64,000 bases of DNA from Arbacia lixula (lineage: Eukaryota > Echinodermata > Echinoidea > Arbacioida > Arbaciidae), in NCBI GenBank assembly GCA_963669155.1, contig OZ022591.1, positions 4,773,856-4,837,855 of the forward strand, in the 5' to 3' direction. A program made the translations under genes and the position numbers. Under the pieces are notes generated by a model. The model was not told the origin of the DNA. It searched no databases and worked only from the letters and a program-made list of their open reading frames with translations. Positions 34,060 to 47,700 of the stretch are shown here, one piece after another (positions within the stretch are counted from its first letter, which is position 1; the number at the start of each line of letters is the position of its first letter).

Positions 34060-34590
34060 ATGAATTAACCATATTTCTTTGAACTCATGCTCGAACGCTC
34101 TTCTCAACATTGCATGTTCTTTTCAGGTGTTTAACGATATTACAAGCATGATTATGTGGCAACTGCTTCTCAGAGCGAACAAACGTTCGCTTGTCCTGTT
34201 CTGTTAATGCCATCAATACTTCCATGGGCATAACGGCCATCAGCAAAGATGAAGAAATTCGGCAATTTTGTAAGTAGGCCTCAATACAAAATCTTATATT
34301 AGGCCTATGTCCGATTTTTGAACTATTAATTCATAAAAAAGGGTACAGGATCCTTTAAATTGTTGTTTTTCCTTAATTTTCTTGAAATTTGCAAAGCAGC
34401 AAAAAACTTATAGACAAAATGGTCAATTGAAATTGTTTCTTTTCAAGTTGACATCCACTAAATGTCGACATTGATGTCATGATGGTGGAATGCTTTTGAC
34501 ATTCATTAGAACGCGTGAGTATATCCGGATGCAGATGTCTGAATTTATTATGCTCAAATTTCTTTTGGCCTCATAACACCTCCTTGGCTA
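34060..34590. repeat. Diverged copy of the 7109-7815 repeat segment
   Basis: Colinear similarity over about 500 bp, including TTCTGTTAAT, CTTCCATGRGCATAAC, TATGTCCGATTTTT and TTTTCAAGTTGACATC. No open frame. Confidence 0.65.
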
Positions 34591-34607
34591 CCCCCTCTCT
34601 CGGCCCC

Positions 34608-34609
<2 letters not shown>

Positions 34610-34666
<57 letters not shown>
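34610..34666. repeat. (TC)n microsatellite
   Basis: Near-perfect CT dinucleotide run. Confidence 0.95.
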
Positions 34667-34668
<2 letters not shown>

Positions 34669-36159
34669 AACACGGGGTAATGATAAATCGGTCTTTCACC
34701 TATTCCAATTTTTACATTACCTTATAGTTCCTGCCCATTGTATATGTATTAAAATCTTATTTTCTGCCAGGAGCATATCATGCATTATTAATGACACATT
34801 GCATCGATGGCAGTTGCTAGTGGAGTGACAGGTGTAATGCACAATTCGCATTGTTGTGATTTTAATTAATCATTTGATACACATTTTTAGGTCAAAATTT
34901 TCCCCAAAGTGAAAATTTCACTAAACATTCCAGGGATTATTTAACACGATAATTGATAATTTGCCACTAACCCTCTTCTAAAAAAATTACATAATTAGAC
35001 TTCATGATGAGTAAATCCCAACTTGATTTGCGTTGTAATTTATTTTCCGTTAGCATTTTTTATCACCTTGTATGATAATAATCTACGCGTTTTTTTTTTT
35101 GGTTCTCGTGAATGAGTTTACATCAATAGATGTAAAGGTCTCATCTCTTTGAAATACAATTTTAATCAAATCCTGATATTGGTCCAATTTAACCCCCTCA
35201 ATCACACTCTCTTTCATTCCCTATCTACCACTACACACCCACACACACACACACCCACACGCACACACACACACCACACACTTACACATACGCACACACA
35301 CATTGCTGCAACGATGAAGAAAAAATAGGAGAGTGCACAATATTTAATTTTCGTGACAGAACTTTTATTATAAATATAATTTACAGAAATTTCAATTTCA
35401 TATTAAGAAATATATACAAGCAGCTGAATTAATTCAAGAGCACAAAATACTTTTGGGGGTTTCTGCTGAAAGGAAATAAGAATTTCCTAAGAAGGAATCC
35501 ATATGGATACAATGGTGAAGTACAAAGAAATCATATGGAATTCATTCTAACTATGATTAATGACTAGTTGCAAGAGTTACAATTTTGTATATTCTTAATC
35601 ATAATATTCTTTCCAATTTACATTATTTCAATACACAGTACAAACATTGAACAATATTGTGCTTGGCAAGGCATGTTTTGTTAAGTATTGAGTCAAGGTG
35701 ACATTTTGGACATATCTAATGGATGGAGTATAGGATTACACCAATAAAATCACAAGAACTGTATTGACTATCTATAGTATCTCCCTTTAGATGTACTGAC
35801 TTACAATTAATTTGTTCATTAACCATTACCTTTTAATAGCAAAAATGATGTTATTTGGTCATCAATTGGCAACACTGCTTACCTTTAATCAAACTGCTAT
35901 CCTAGAATGGAACACATATTCAATTAGTGACATCAAACAACACAATTTAGAGCAATAATTGTGTAAATTTGAAAAGCAAGCGTGTGATTGAACATTTGCA
36001 GTGTGTTGCCAATTTAGAAATGTGATACTTTTACCTTATTTCACTTTGAAAAAGACCTTCAAAGGTGATGCACGTCACTCATTGACAAATCTGGATTCAT
36101 CTTGTGTAGAAATGTAGGCTCTTTCATTTCATGCAACTTGTCTTTTTTTTTAAACTTAA

Positions 36160-36703
36160 AGGTGATAGTCATAGGAAATAAAATCAAATAAATATAGTTG
36201 ATTTTATAATTGAATGAGTTATTAAAGCAATTTATGCAGCTAACATGCCATGAAAGTGTTCAGTTATGTGTTTAATGAAAGTCAAATTTCACTAAATTGA
36301 CTCTCTTCCTGACCTACGAAATTGCCTTAGGGAAAGTGGCGATGTGTGTACGTCACAGCCGGGATATGCTTCACAATGACCATTGTGTATCACACCTGTT
36401 AATCCACTAGCAACTGCCATCACAGTTTCATTGACAATGCTTGATGCTTCTGGCGGAAAAGAAGCTGCGGATTGGCATGTGTGATGCACAATAACGCCTC
36501 CCGTTTCTTACGTCAGACCTAAGGGCCGTTTCGGATGACAGTAGGTCAAATTTGTCCCCGAGAATACGGTGATTATTTTCACCCTAATTTCGCTTTTTGG
36601 AAAGTGATATATTGTTAAAATGTCATCCGAGCTCATTGTATGGCTTATAAGCTTTCTGTAGATGAATATCTTCATATTTTTGGATTTTCTATGAATATCA
36701 CCT
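36160..36703. mobile_element. TTAA-flanked TIR element, about 540 bp
   Basis: TTAA at 36156-36159 and 36704-36707. The ends AGGTGATAGTCATAG and, inverted, AGGTGATATTCATAG match at 14 of 15 positions. Part of its interior (GGCAGTTGCTAGTGGA) recurs inverted near 34800, so other fragments exist. No transposase. Confidence 0.7.
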
Positions 36704-37159
36704 TTAAGATCAATGGGTTAGTTAAGATACATATATGTTTCATACATGTACAAAACAATACACGGATGTGCAATGAATATCAAACAAAGTAATTCTTCCC
36801 AAATTTAACAAAAGGAATTTACTGACAAATCACTCATATTGAAATGATTAATGTTTTTGGACTGTACTCAGCATGACGTACTTGCAGGCAAAATCTGGAA
36901 AAGAAATACACATCCTGCTTTGTAAACATATAAATTTGATGTGGAAATGACAGGTACATTTGCCTCATTGACAAGAAAAGTCACTTCATGTACTGTAGTT
37001 TCTTCCTCATCCAACATCCAACGCAGCTTCGGGAACTAATCCCAGTCTGCCTTCTTGTAGTTTTTAATTTAGTGGATGATCTGACAATGGTGACCATAAC
37101 TTGGTTAGGGTGTGTTTACACTGAAGCAGTTTTCATTGCCGCCTGCCATAATGTCAACC

Positions 37160-40100
37160 CTACTGGGCCGTTCACATTGTCCTTCTACTCCAGCTTAGAG
37201 GAGGACAGTACTTACAACAAGTTAATTGTATTGCCACGTCTGAAACATACCTGCATCACACTAAACACAGTACAATCGTTGACGTGTGAATGAGCCCTGT
37301 AATACTTGCATCAAACTACACACATGGCACTTGCTGAAGTGTGAATGAGCCCTGTAATACTTGCATCAAACTACACACAGTACAATTGTTGAAGTGTGAA
37401 TGAGCCCTGTCATACTTGCATCAAACTACACACAGTACAATTGTTGAAGTGTGAATGAGCCCTGTAATACTTGCATCAAACTACACACATGGCACTTGTT
37501 GAAGTGTGAATGAGCCATGTAATACTTGCATCAAACTACACACATAGCACTTGTTGAAGTGTGAATGAGCCCTTTAATACTTGCATCAAACTACACACAG
37601 TACAATCGTTGAAGTGTGAATGAGCCCTGTAATACTCGCATCAAACTACACACAGTACAATTGTTGAAGTGCAGCGTGCTACATAAGCGCTTGCCCGATG
37701 GCCCGGGGCCAGTGAAAATCCCGTTCGGGCAAGCTATTTTGATGATTGTGGGGAAAGTACTGGCCCGAATCGGGCAAGCAGATTATTACAGCTAGTTAAT
37801 AGCTAATCAAAATGCAAGTTTTCCTATTTTGTAATCATAAAAAGCTAAACAATCTTCTTCATGTTCAATTAAAAAACAAGAACATATTAAAGCAAAAGTG
37901 TTTTGTTACCAGGAAACAGTGGTCTGTGTGTGTTTTTATTTATTGTGAGTGTATAGGTTTATGTATACGGCCCATAAAATAGTTAAATTGAATTTTATGT
38001 AAGAAATGTAGCATTAATGTGTTTTCTTTCCGGGCAAGTGAAATTTCATTTCGGGCAAGTGATTTTTCATTTTTTTCAAAATCTGCTTGCCCGAACGGGC
38101 CAGTGCTAAAAAAAAGTTATGTAGCACCCTGGAAGTGTGAATGAGTCCTGTAATACTCGCATCAAACTACACACAGTACAATTGTTGAAGTGTGAATGAG
38201 CCCTGTAATACTTGCATCAAACTACACGCATGGCACTTGTTGAAGTGTGAATGAGCCATGTAATACTTGCATCAAACTACACACATGGCACTTGTTGAAG
38301 TGTGAATGAGCCCTTTAATACTTGCATCAAACTACACACAGTACAATCGTTGAAGTGTGAATGGGCCCTGTAATACTCGCATCAAACTACACACAGTACA
38401 ATTGTTGAAGTGTGAATGAGTCCTGTAATACTCGCATCAAACTACACACAGTACAATTGTTGAAGTGTGAATGAGCCCTGTAATACTTGCATCAAACTAC
38501 ACACATGGCACTTGTTGAAGTGTGAATGAGCCATGTAATACTTGTATCAAACTACACACATGGCACTTGCTGAAGTGTGAATGAGCCATGTAATAATTGC
38601 ATCAAACTACACACATGACACTTGTTGAATTGTGAATGAGCCATGTAATACTTGTATCAAACTACACACAGTACAATTGTTGAAGTGTGAATGAGCCCTG
38701 TAAGACTTGCATCAAACTACCCACAGTACAATTGTTGAAGTGTGAATGAGCCCTGTAATACTTGCATCAAACTACACACAGTACAATTGTTGAAGTGTGA
38801 ATGAGTCCTGTAATACTCACATCAAACTACACACATGGCACTTGTTGAAGTGTGAATGAGCCCTGTAATACTTGCATCAAACTACACGCAGTACATTTGT
38901 TGAAGTGTGAATGAGCCCTGTAATACTTGCATCAAACTACACACATTACAATTGTTGAAGTGTGAATAAGCCATGTAATACTTGTATCAAACTACACACA
39001 GTACAATTGTTGAAGTGTGAATGAGCCATTTAATACTTGCATCAAACTACACACAGTACAATTGTTGAAGTGTGAATGAGCCCTGTAATACTTGCATCAA
39101 ACTTCACACAGTACAACTGTTGAAGTGTGAACAAGCCCTGTAATACTTGCATCAAACTACACATAGTACAATTGTTGAAGTGTGAATGAGCCCTGTAATA
39201 CTTGCATCAAACTACACACAGTACAATTGTTGAAGTGTGAATGAGCCCTGTCATACTTGCATCAAACTACACACATGGCACTTGTTGAAGTGTGAGTGAG
39301 CCCTGTAATACTTGCATCAAACTACACACATGACACTTGCTGAAGTGTGAATGAGCCCTGTAATACTTGCATCAAACTACACACATGACACTTGCTGAAG
39401 TGTGAATGAGCCATGTAATACTTGCATCAAACTACACACATGACACTTGTTGAAGTGTGAATGAGCCATGTAATACTTGTATCAAACTACACACATGACA
39501 CTTGTTGAAGTGTGAATGAGCCATGTAATACTTGTATCAAACTACACATAGTACAACTGTTGAAGTGTGAATAAGCCCTGAAATACTTGCATCAAACTAC
39601 ACATAGTACAATTGTTGAAGTGTGAATGAGCCATGTAATACTTGTATCAAACTACACATAGTACAATTGTTGAAATGTGAATGAGCCCTGAAATACTTGC
39701 ATCAAACTACACATAGTACAATTGTTGAAGTGTGAATGAGCCCCGAAATACTTGTATCAAACTACACACAGTACAATTGTTGAAGTGTGAATGAGCCCTG
39801 TCATACTTGCATCAAACTACACACATGGCACTTGTTGAAGTGTGAGTGAGCCCTGTAATACTTGCATCAAACTACACACATGACACTTGCTGAAGTGTGA
39901 ATGAGCCATGTAATACTTGCATCAAACTACACACATGACACTTGTTGAAGTGTGAATGAGCCATGTAATACTTGTATCAAACTACACACATGACACTTGT
40001 TGAAGTGTGAATGAGCCATGTAATACTTGTATCAAACTACACATAGTACAATTGTTGAAGTGTGAATAAGCCCTGAAATACTTGCATCAAACTACACATA

Positions 40101-40408
40101 GTACAATTGTTGAAGTGTGAATGAGCCATGTAATACTTGTATCAAACTACACATAGTACAATTGTTGAAATGTGAATGAGCCCTGAAATACTTGCATCAA
40201 ACTACACATAGTACAATTGTTGAAGTGTGAATGAGCCCCGAAATACTTGTATCAAACTACACACAACACAATCGTTGAAGTGTGAATGAGCCATGTAATA
40301 CTTGCATCAAACTACACACAGTAGAATTGTTGAAGTGTGAATGACCCCTGTAATACTTGCATCAAACTACACACAACACAATCGTTGCAGTGTGAACGAG
40401 CCCAGTAG
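37160..40408. repeat. 55-bp tandem repeat array downstream of MKS1
   Basis: About 48 units of the type GTGTGAATGAGCCCTGTAAT / ACTTGCATCAAACTACACAC, of 55 bp, with two main variants (AGTACAATTGTTG and ATGGCACTTGTTG). Blocks of 9-10 units recur as higher-order repeats (39233 onward and 39773 onward). Inverted words CTACTGGGCCGTTCACA (37163) and GTGAACGAGCCCAGTAG (40391) bound it, which suggests it grew inside a TIR element. The array ends about 90 bp past the MKS1 stop. Confidence 0.9.
37672..38131. mobile_element. 460-bp TIR element inserted in the satellite array
   Basis: The ends CAGCGTGCTACATAA and, inverted, CAGGGTGCTACATAA, with a 6-bp direct repeat GAAGTG on both sides (37666-37671 and 38132-38137). 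CAGGG-type ends resemble hAT elements, but a 6-bp rather than 8-bp target duplication leaves the superfamily open. The interior has several GCCCGAACGGGC-type palindromes. Confidence 0.8.
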
Positions 40409-40491
40409 GCAGGCAGCTCCATAACTGGGACAGCACCGGTGGATCCCTCTACCCACAATGCCTAGCAGATTCCTCAATTAATCGGTCAGCT

Positions 40492-41710
40492 TCAGACGGA
40501 CGAGAGCGTGTCCTTGGCAGCCTGCATCCTCTTCCTGGCTTTTTGGAATAGATCTGGAGAAAGATGAGATAAAGATCACGGTTAAGAACAAATAGGATCA
40601 CAAATTCACAATCATATCTCATCTTCCAAACTGTTCTGCATTTGTGTGTATACCACAAAATAAGAATAAGAGGACTACTTAAAGGGCATATACTGTACTG
40701 GGAAGGAAAAAAAGCCTTCAAAATGTAATTGTTAGCAATCTTCTTACCAATGGTCTTATATTCATGTATTGTCTATTCTAGCAGCTTGCTGAAAGTTATT
40801 TGCCCTCAAATGATCTACATTTGGAGTAATGAATGATTAAATCACAAATCCTCAAAATGTTCGGCCCGAAGCTTCTAAAATGGTCAATACATGAATTTAA
40901 GACCATTGGTAAGAAGATTGCAAACAATTACCTTTTGAAGGCTTTTTTTGCCTTCCCAGTACAGTATATACCCTTTAATTGCATATGGTAGTTACTATCT
41001 ATTGCATAGTTGCAAGCTATTGCAACTCACTTGTCGTAATATGCAGCCTAGGTGTATGCTGCATATAGCCTTCCAATCATTGTCACTTACATTTGATGAT
41101 AACTAGCTTGACAACAGCTACAATGCTCGATGTTAATTGGCTATTCAGGTTGCAATAATTCTCCCTATCGCATATAGCTCTCCGAATCTGAACGTGTGTG
41201 GCGCTCTAATTTTTTTACCTTTAATTCTTGGGATATGAACTTCCGGTCCACGAACATTCGGCAATCCCGTACAATAAGGGACCAGGGTATCCAACTAATT
41301 TTATGAATATTAACCCTAAACCTAACCCTGACCTTAACACTAACCCTAAACCTTATTCTAAACCTAACCCTGACCCTAACCACAACCCTACACAAAATTT
41401 TCACTGCTTAATTCATAAAAAAAAGTGATTTCTTGGTCACTTTCTGCCGACAACCAGCTCTTACCGGAAGTATACGTCCCAAGAGCAATCGATCAGATAT
41501 CGGTATCGTGAGGTGAAATCGCTTGATATCGGCTATATGCGATAGGGAGAATTGGCAAGCTTTGTGCAATGGTTCTGAGTGACTTACCTAGTACACCTGC
41601 TACCGAGGCTTGTATCGTCATTCCACTGTGCAAGAAGAGAAGACAAACCAGTTTAGAACATTACAATGTAAAAAGTGACCTGGCTGTGCATTTGAAGAAC
41701 CACTTTTTAA

Positions 41711-41748
<38 letters not shown>

Positions 41749-44700
41749 TTTTTTAGATGTTTGCAATTCTAATAACTGAAAACTTTAACCCATTGGCTTA
41801 CTACACATCTTCATGCCAATTGTAATGAAAGAGTTAACCCTTACATTACCAGGCCTTGAAATCCCCATTGGCTTACTACACATCTGCATGCCAATGGTAA
41901 TGAGAGAGTTAACCCTCACATTACCAGGCCCCGAAGACCCCATTGGCTTACTACACATCTTCATGCCGGTATTAAACTGCTACATTACCAGGCCCTGAAA
42001 GCCCATTGGCTTACTACCCATCTTCATGCCGATAGTAATGAGAGAGTTAACCCTTACATTATCAGGCCTTGAAAACCTCATTGGCTTACTACACATCTTC
42101 ATGCCAATTGAAATGAAAGAGTTAACCCTTACATTACCAGGCATTGAAAACACCATTGGCTTCCTACACATCTTCATGCCGGTAGCAATGAGAGAGTTAA
42201 CCCTTACATTACCAGGCCCTGAAGACCCCATTGGCTAACTGTACAGTCATACTCACCCCAATCTGTCAATCAATGTTCCCACTTGTTTCCTGGATGTGGT
42301 CTGATCCATGAAAGCTCTGAAGTTAAAAAAGATAATAGATTGAAATACCTCCCAGTATCTTAAAATCAGGCAATCTTGATTTTACAATTAAAATAAAATA
42401 TATACAGAACTGATCCTGAGCAGGGAGAAATGTATAAATATTTATACACTCATTTCAATTGACAATTTCAATTGTTGAAATCATTCTTATTTTCAAGTAC
42501 ACAACAGATAGATACCATTGTTGCCAATTTGAGTCATGAAATAGTGATCACAGCCTACCTGCTTTGCTGCATGAGGTTGAGTCTAACAGTCACACTGCCT
42601 GTAGTCTCAGTCTGCAGACCGAACCTGCTCAACATATCAGTGTTGCCAATTTGAATCATGAAATCAGAATCACAGCCTACCTGCTTTGCTGCATGAGGTT
42701 GAGTCTAACAGTCACACTGCCTGTCGTCTCAGTCTGCAGACTGAACCTGCTCAACACATCAGCGTTGCCAATTTGAATCATGAAATCAGAATCACAGCCT
42801 ACCTGCTTTGCTGCATGAGGTTGAGTCTAACAGTCACACAGCCTGTCGTCTCAGTCTGCAGACCGAACCTGCTCAGCACATCAGTGTTGCCAATTTGAAT
42901 CATGAAATCAGAATCACAGCCTACCTGCTTTGCTGCATGAGGTTGAGTCTGACAGTCACACTGCCTGTAGTCTCAGTCTGCAGACTGAACCTGCTCAACA
43001 CATCAGTGTTGCCAATTTGAATCATGAAATCAGAATCACAACCTACCTGCTTTGCTGCATGAGGTTGAGTCTAACAGCCACACTACCAGTAGTCTCAGTC
43101 TACAAACTGAACCTGCTCAACACATCAGTGTTGCCAATTTGAATCATGAAATAGTGATCACAGCCTACCTGCTTTGCTGCATGAGGTTGAGTCTAACAGT
43201 CACACTGCCTGTAGTCTCGGTCTGCAGACCGAACCTGCTCAGCACCCTGCCATCGTGGGTGGGGGGCACCGAGACGTAGGAGGGGTCCTCCAGCTCCGGG
43301 GAGCCCCCGATGAAGAAGCGCCGCATGTTGTCGTAGGACGAGCGCCCCAGGGGCCGCCACATGTTCACCTCAAAGGTGTGCGTGCCTGGGACATAGGGGA
43401 AGGAGAACGGGAAAGAATGGAAGGAGTTCACTGCAGGGGAATTACCTAAAATAGCCCATTGAAACCTTGATTTATATCAACGGTGAGTCAGAACAGATAT
43501 TTAGAAGAGAAAAACTAGAACACAAAATGGATGTTTCTCAAAATACTTGATTGATTTGATTGATCAAATACTTCATTGATTTGATTGATTTTTTGTTTGG
43601 ATTAATAAGTATAAAGATACATGCTTTATACCTCATCAAACAGAAGACACAAACACAAAATTACATCTGCACTAAGTGGCCAATGGAATTATGTTTTGGG
43701 GTTGTGTGTCTGTCCGTCTGTCCCAATTCTGTTTATGCAATATTTTGAGAACCATTCGACAGATTTTCTTTAAACTTCATCCTTGTATCTAATTTATGAA
43801 AATATCAAAGTGTGTAAAATTAGGGTTAAATCGGACAGAGACCAAAGGTCAAAGGTCAACGAACTGAACAAAGTTGCCTACCAATATCCGTCCCAAGAAG
43901 CCTTCGAGAACGGTGTAAAATTAGGGTCGAATCAGACCTATGTCAAAGGTCAAGGAACTTGGCAAAAAAGAAGTGAGGTAGGACGCCTGCCTTACCAGGG
44001 TGAGGGGGTATGGTGATGTAGCCGTAGCCTTCGGTCCTGTAGCGCTGCCAGGAGTCCAGGGATAGGACCTCCAGGAAGAGCTGAGGCCAGGCGGGCAGGG
44101 TGTTGTGATCCTCTTCAGTAAACTCCTCCATCTGATAGCACAGCTCGATGTCAAACGGGTGGCTGAAATAGGCTGTGTACTCCTTCATTCAAAGTATAAA
44201 CATAAAATGTTCATGTTATGTAATACTGTATGCACCATATATTGGTGTGGCTGATTGGTGTGGCTGAAATAGGCTGTGTACTCCTACATTCAAAGTATCA
44301 ACATAAAATGTACATGTTATGTAATACTGTATACACCATATATTTAGTGAGTCTAATTTTTTGCGAATCAGGACTTCTCGACAATTTTGCAAGTGGTTAA
44401 AAATCCTGATCGTGGAGTACTATTCTTAGTAGAACATGTGGGCATGCACATCATATTCATATTTTTGCGTGTTGTTAAACTTCGCGAATAGCACCCAACT
44501 CGCGAAATTTGCTAAAATAACAACCCTGTGAGATATATGACGTATACAGTAGTATGTTTATGTTCTATAATTCTATGTTCATGTATATTCTAATTATTTT
44601 CATACCAGTGGAAGAAGAATTTCCTGTAAAGGATGTATAAACAATACCATAATATGCTAATTGTACTTGTTCTATTTGCCACATACCAAGTCAGGTACAG

Positions 44701-47700
44701 TCCATGAGCATGTACTGCCAGTGGATCAATGTTACACAGCAGTCTTCCCATCCCTCCAGGGCACCTCTTGCCCAATGTAAATCTCTAAAGATTGGATTGA
44801 AGACAGGGTGTCCCATTTGCAATAGTCATGATACTTGGCAGGAATCAGAAATATGCTCTAACAATAACTTGTGTGAAATCCCACAGTCATAGCCTCATAA
44901 ACCTTTTCAGGAAAAGTGAAAAACTAGTGATGTTTACATTTGAAACATAGTGGCTGTAGTCCGTGTTCACAATCGTATTGCCCCTGTTGGCGCAGGTATA
45001 TGCTCTTATTGACCTTAAGCACACAGCGGTCTCCGGTCTCTAGGCTATAAGTTTGAAACGACCAGCCCAAAACCTCCTCAAATTTAGCAACCTGCTACTT
45101 TGATGGCTTTGCCCTGCATGTGATGTGGCTTACCTTCTCTACCTCCTTGGTGTAACAGGTGTGAGTGACTCCTGAGAGCATCTGAGACCTGTCTGCTGAC
45201 CAGTCTGTGGCATACACACAGAAAGATAAACACATTCATAGCATTTCTGGGGTAGTAGGATATTAACAAAAAGGGAGAGAGAGGGAGAAGGACAAGGAGC
45301 GAGTTGGAGAATAAGGAGGAGGACAAGGAGAGAGATGTGTATGAGGATGAGAAGGAGAGGAATGTGTACGAGGAGGAGGAGGAGGAGGAGGAGGAGAAAG
45401 ACGGATAAGGAGGAGAAGAAGAGAGATGTGTAAAAGGTTGAGATAGAGGAGGAAAACGAGGAATAAGGAGAAGAAGAGAGATACGTACAAGGATGAATTA
45501 GTTTAGAGGAGAAGAAGAGAGATGTGTAAAAGGTTGAGGTAGAGGAGGAGAAAGAGGGACGAGGAGAAGTAAAGAGATGTGTTCAAGGATGATGCGCAAG
45601 AGGTGAACTAATACAACGAAGTCTAAGATATCCATTGTGAACAGAGGCAATTAATTTCCATCAGCAGTATTACAATTCTCATTTATTTCCCACAGATGTA
45701 ATGCAATCAGTAGGATTTGTGTTTGCATATACCAAATGCAGAAGGACCGCCCCCAGGAAATCTGCAACATATAATGTGGATGCCAACAAAACTAAGCCCC
45801 TTGACTGTTAAGATTCAATGGCTCTATGCAGTGCATAAATACATGACCAAGAAGATGATAAAATTAAAAGAATGAAATTTGTATCAATCTATCAATCTTT
45901 TGTAAATTTTGATGGTTTGCGGTCAAATAATCTTTACAGATGACAATGGATGAGCTGTGATAGATGAATTACAGACGGGGTGTCCCATTTGCTAAAGTCA
46001 TGAAACTCAGCAGGAATCAACAGTATACCTATATGAATGAAATCTTAGTCATAGCTTCCCAAACCTCTTTAAGTAAAACTATCCGTGTTTACCTTTGGAC
46101 CCTCCCAAAACCTCCTCAAAATATAGCAATCTCTTTAATTTGGCTTAAAGTCACTTTCCAGATTTATTATTGGGAGGGAAGTTCTGATACGGTATCTTCT
46201 TCCATATTCCATTGTTTTTACAAAATTGTACTTTTTTGACTGCAAAAGGGACACCATGTCTTCAACTGTTGGTTTGTTACTTACGTCTTGGGAGCTCAAT
46301 GAAGTAATGCACATAGAGTCCATCATACTCAAAGTTCTTGGCCGACACTATCTCCCCCAGAATGCACAGACGAAGCATTCCTGGTGGAACCTAAGGATGA
46401 GAAGTCAAATATTGAATCCAGGATTACCAGTACTAGATTTCATTTACCTAACTATTCATTGCCTCATTCACTCCTTTATCAATCAATCAATTCCATCCAT
46501 CATTTAATGTATCCCACTATCCTTTCATCAACCATTTCAATTTTAATTTCATTAAATGAACTACTTCACCTGTATTCCATTAAGGTTCATAAATATTTTA
46601 ACCCATTGCTCATGATTCTATTTTCTAGTTGCGTTAGCCCTGGTCCAGTTACAACGTCAAAATTTGACATGGAACTGCAGTAACTAAAGGGGTCTGGCTT
46701 AATTGCGCCCTTCAAGGAATTTAAAGTTCATTCATAGCCTGTTGTTGATTGTCTGTACAGCAGATTACTCGTGAGTCGCGCTGCTCAGTATTTGAGTGAA
46801 GAAAAGTCAGCTAGCAAATATGCGGACTCAGTAAGGAACCAGTTAATTGAATTCCAGTTCCAATTCCCAATGGAAAAAAGCTAGGCCGCAAGTACTCTGG
46901 CTCAGTAAGAGAATGGGCTTATCAAATTCCAATTCCAACTCTCAATGCCACAGAGTGCATTGGCTCACCTGTTCAAAGTCCTGTCCCACGTAGGCGCTGA
47001 TGATGTCGGTGTGTCTCTGGAGCAGCTCCCGGTACATCTTGGTCTCTCTCTGCTGCTCCTTCAGGCTCATGGACTGGGAGGCCAGCGTCAGGGAAAACTG
47101 GAAGGTGTCCCGGCTCGCCGTGTCCGTCACGATGGTGTAGGGCTCCCGGTGGTGGGTGAAGTCTGGCGACACGCTGATCACACCGCCCATCGACACCTGA
47201 GAAGGTTACCCATCAAGTTTGTTTACTTCATCCCCACAAAGAGCTCAATTTGTAAAACACAGGGTGTCCCATTTGCAAAAGTCATGAAACTCAGCAGAAA
47301 TCAGCAGTATACCCTAACGATACGGTGTATGAAATCTCACAGTCATAGCTTCAAAAGCAAATTTCAAGAAAAGTGAAAAACCATTGTTGCTTAAGTTTGA
47401 TATGCACCAACCATTGTCTACATTCATAACTGTATTGTTCCTGTCAGTACGCGATGTGGGCATTGCTCCCATTGAACGCATGCACTGTGGAGCAGAGTAA
47501 TTCAGACCAGTACTTTTATGAAACCTTATCATAAAAAAACTAATTTTTCATTTGTTATTGTTTTTGTTATGGTACAGAGGAGATATAATGAAACATTAAA
47601 GACGGGAGATCCAAGCTAAACTCACAACAGGAAACATGTCAAGTGCATCAGCAGTATGCTTTAAATTCCATTTCATTGAAGATCAGCATGTAAAAAATGT

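Larger units (their letters stand above)
33427..36159. other. CFAP107 upstream spacer
   Basis: No gene is recognised. It contains a possible RFX site near 33567, a diverged copy of the dispersed repeat at 34060-34590, a (TC)n tract at 34610-34666, and a CA-rich stretch at 35228-35300. Confidence 0.5.

Noticed and set aside
37160-40408. CRISPR-like array
   Set aside because: Units are continuous without unique spacers, and the genome is eukaryotic.
41310-41395. Chromosome end or interstitial telomere
   Set aside because: The CCTAAC repeats are degenerate, short and enclosed by TIRs.
42472-43449. Run of six similar 70-aa plus-strand frames
   Set aside because: They are antisense readings of the 122-bp array from MKS1 exon 11, not a gene family.
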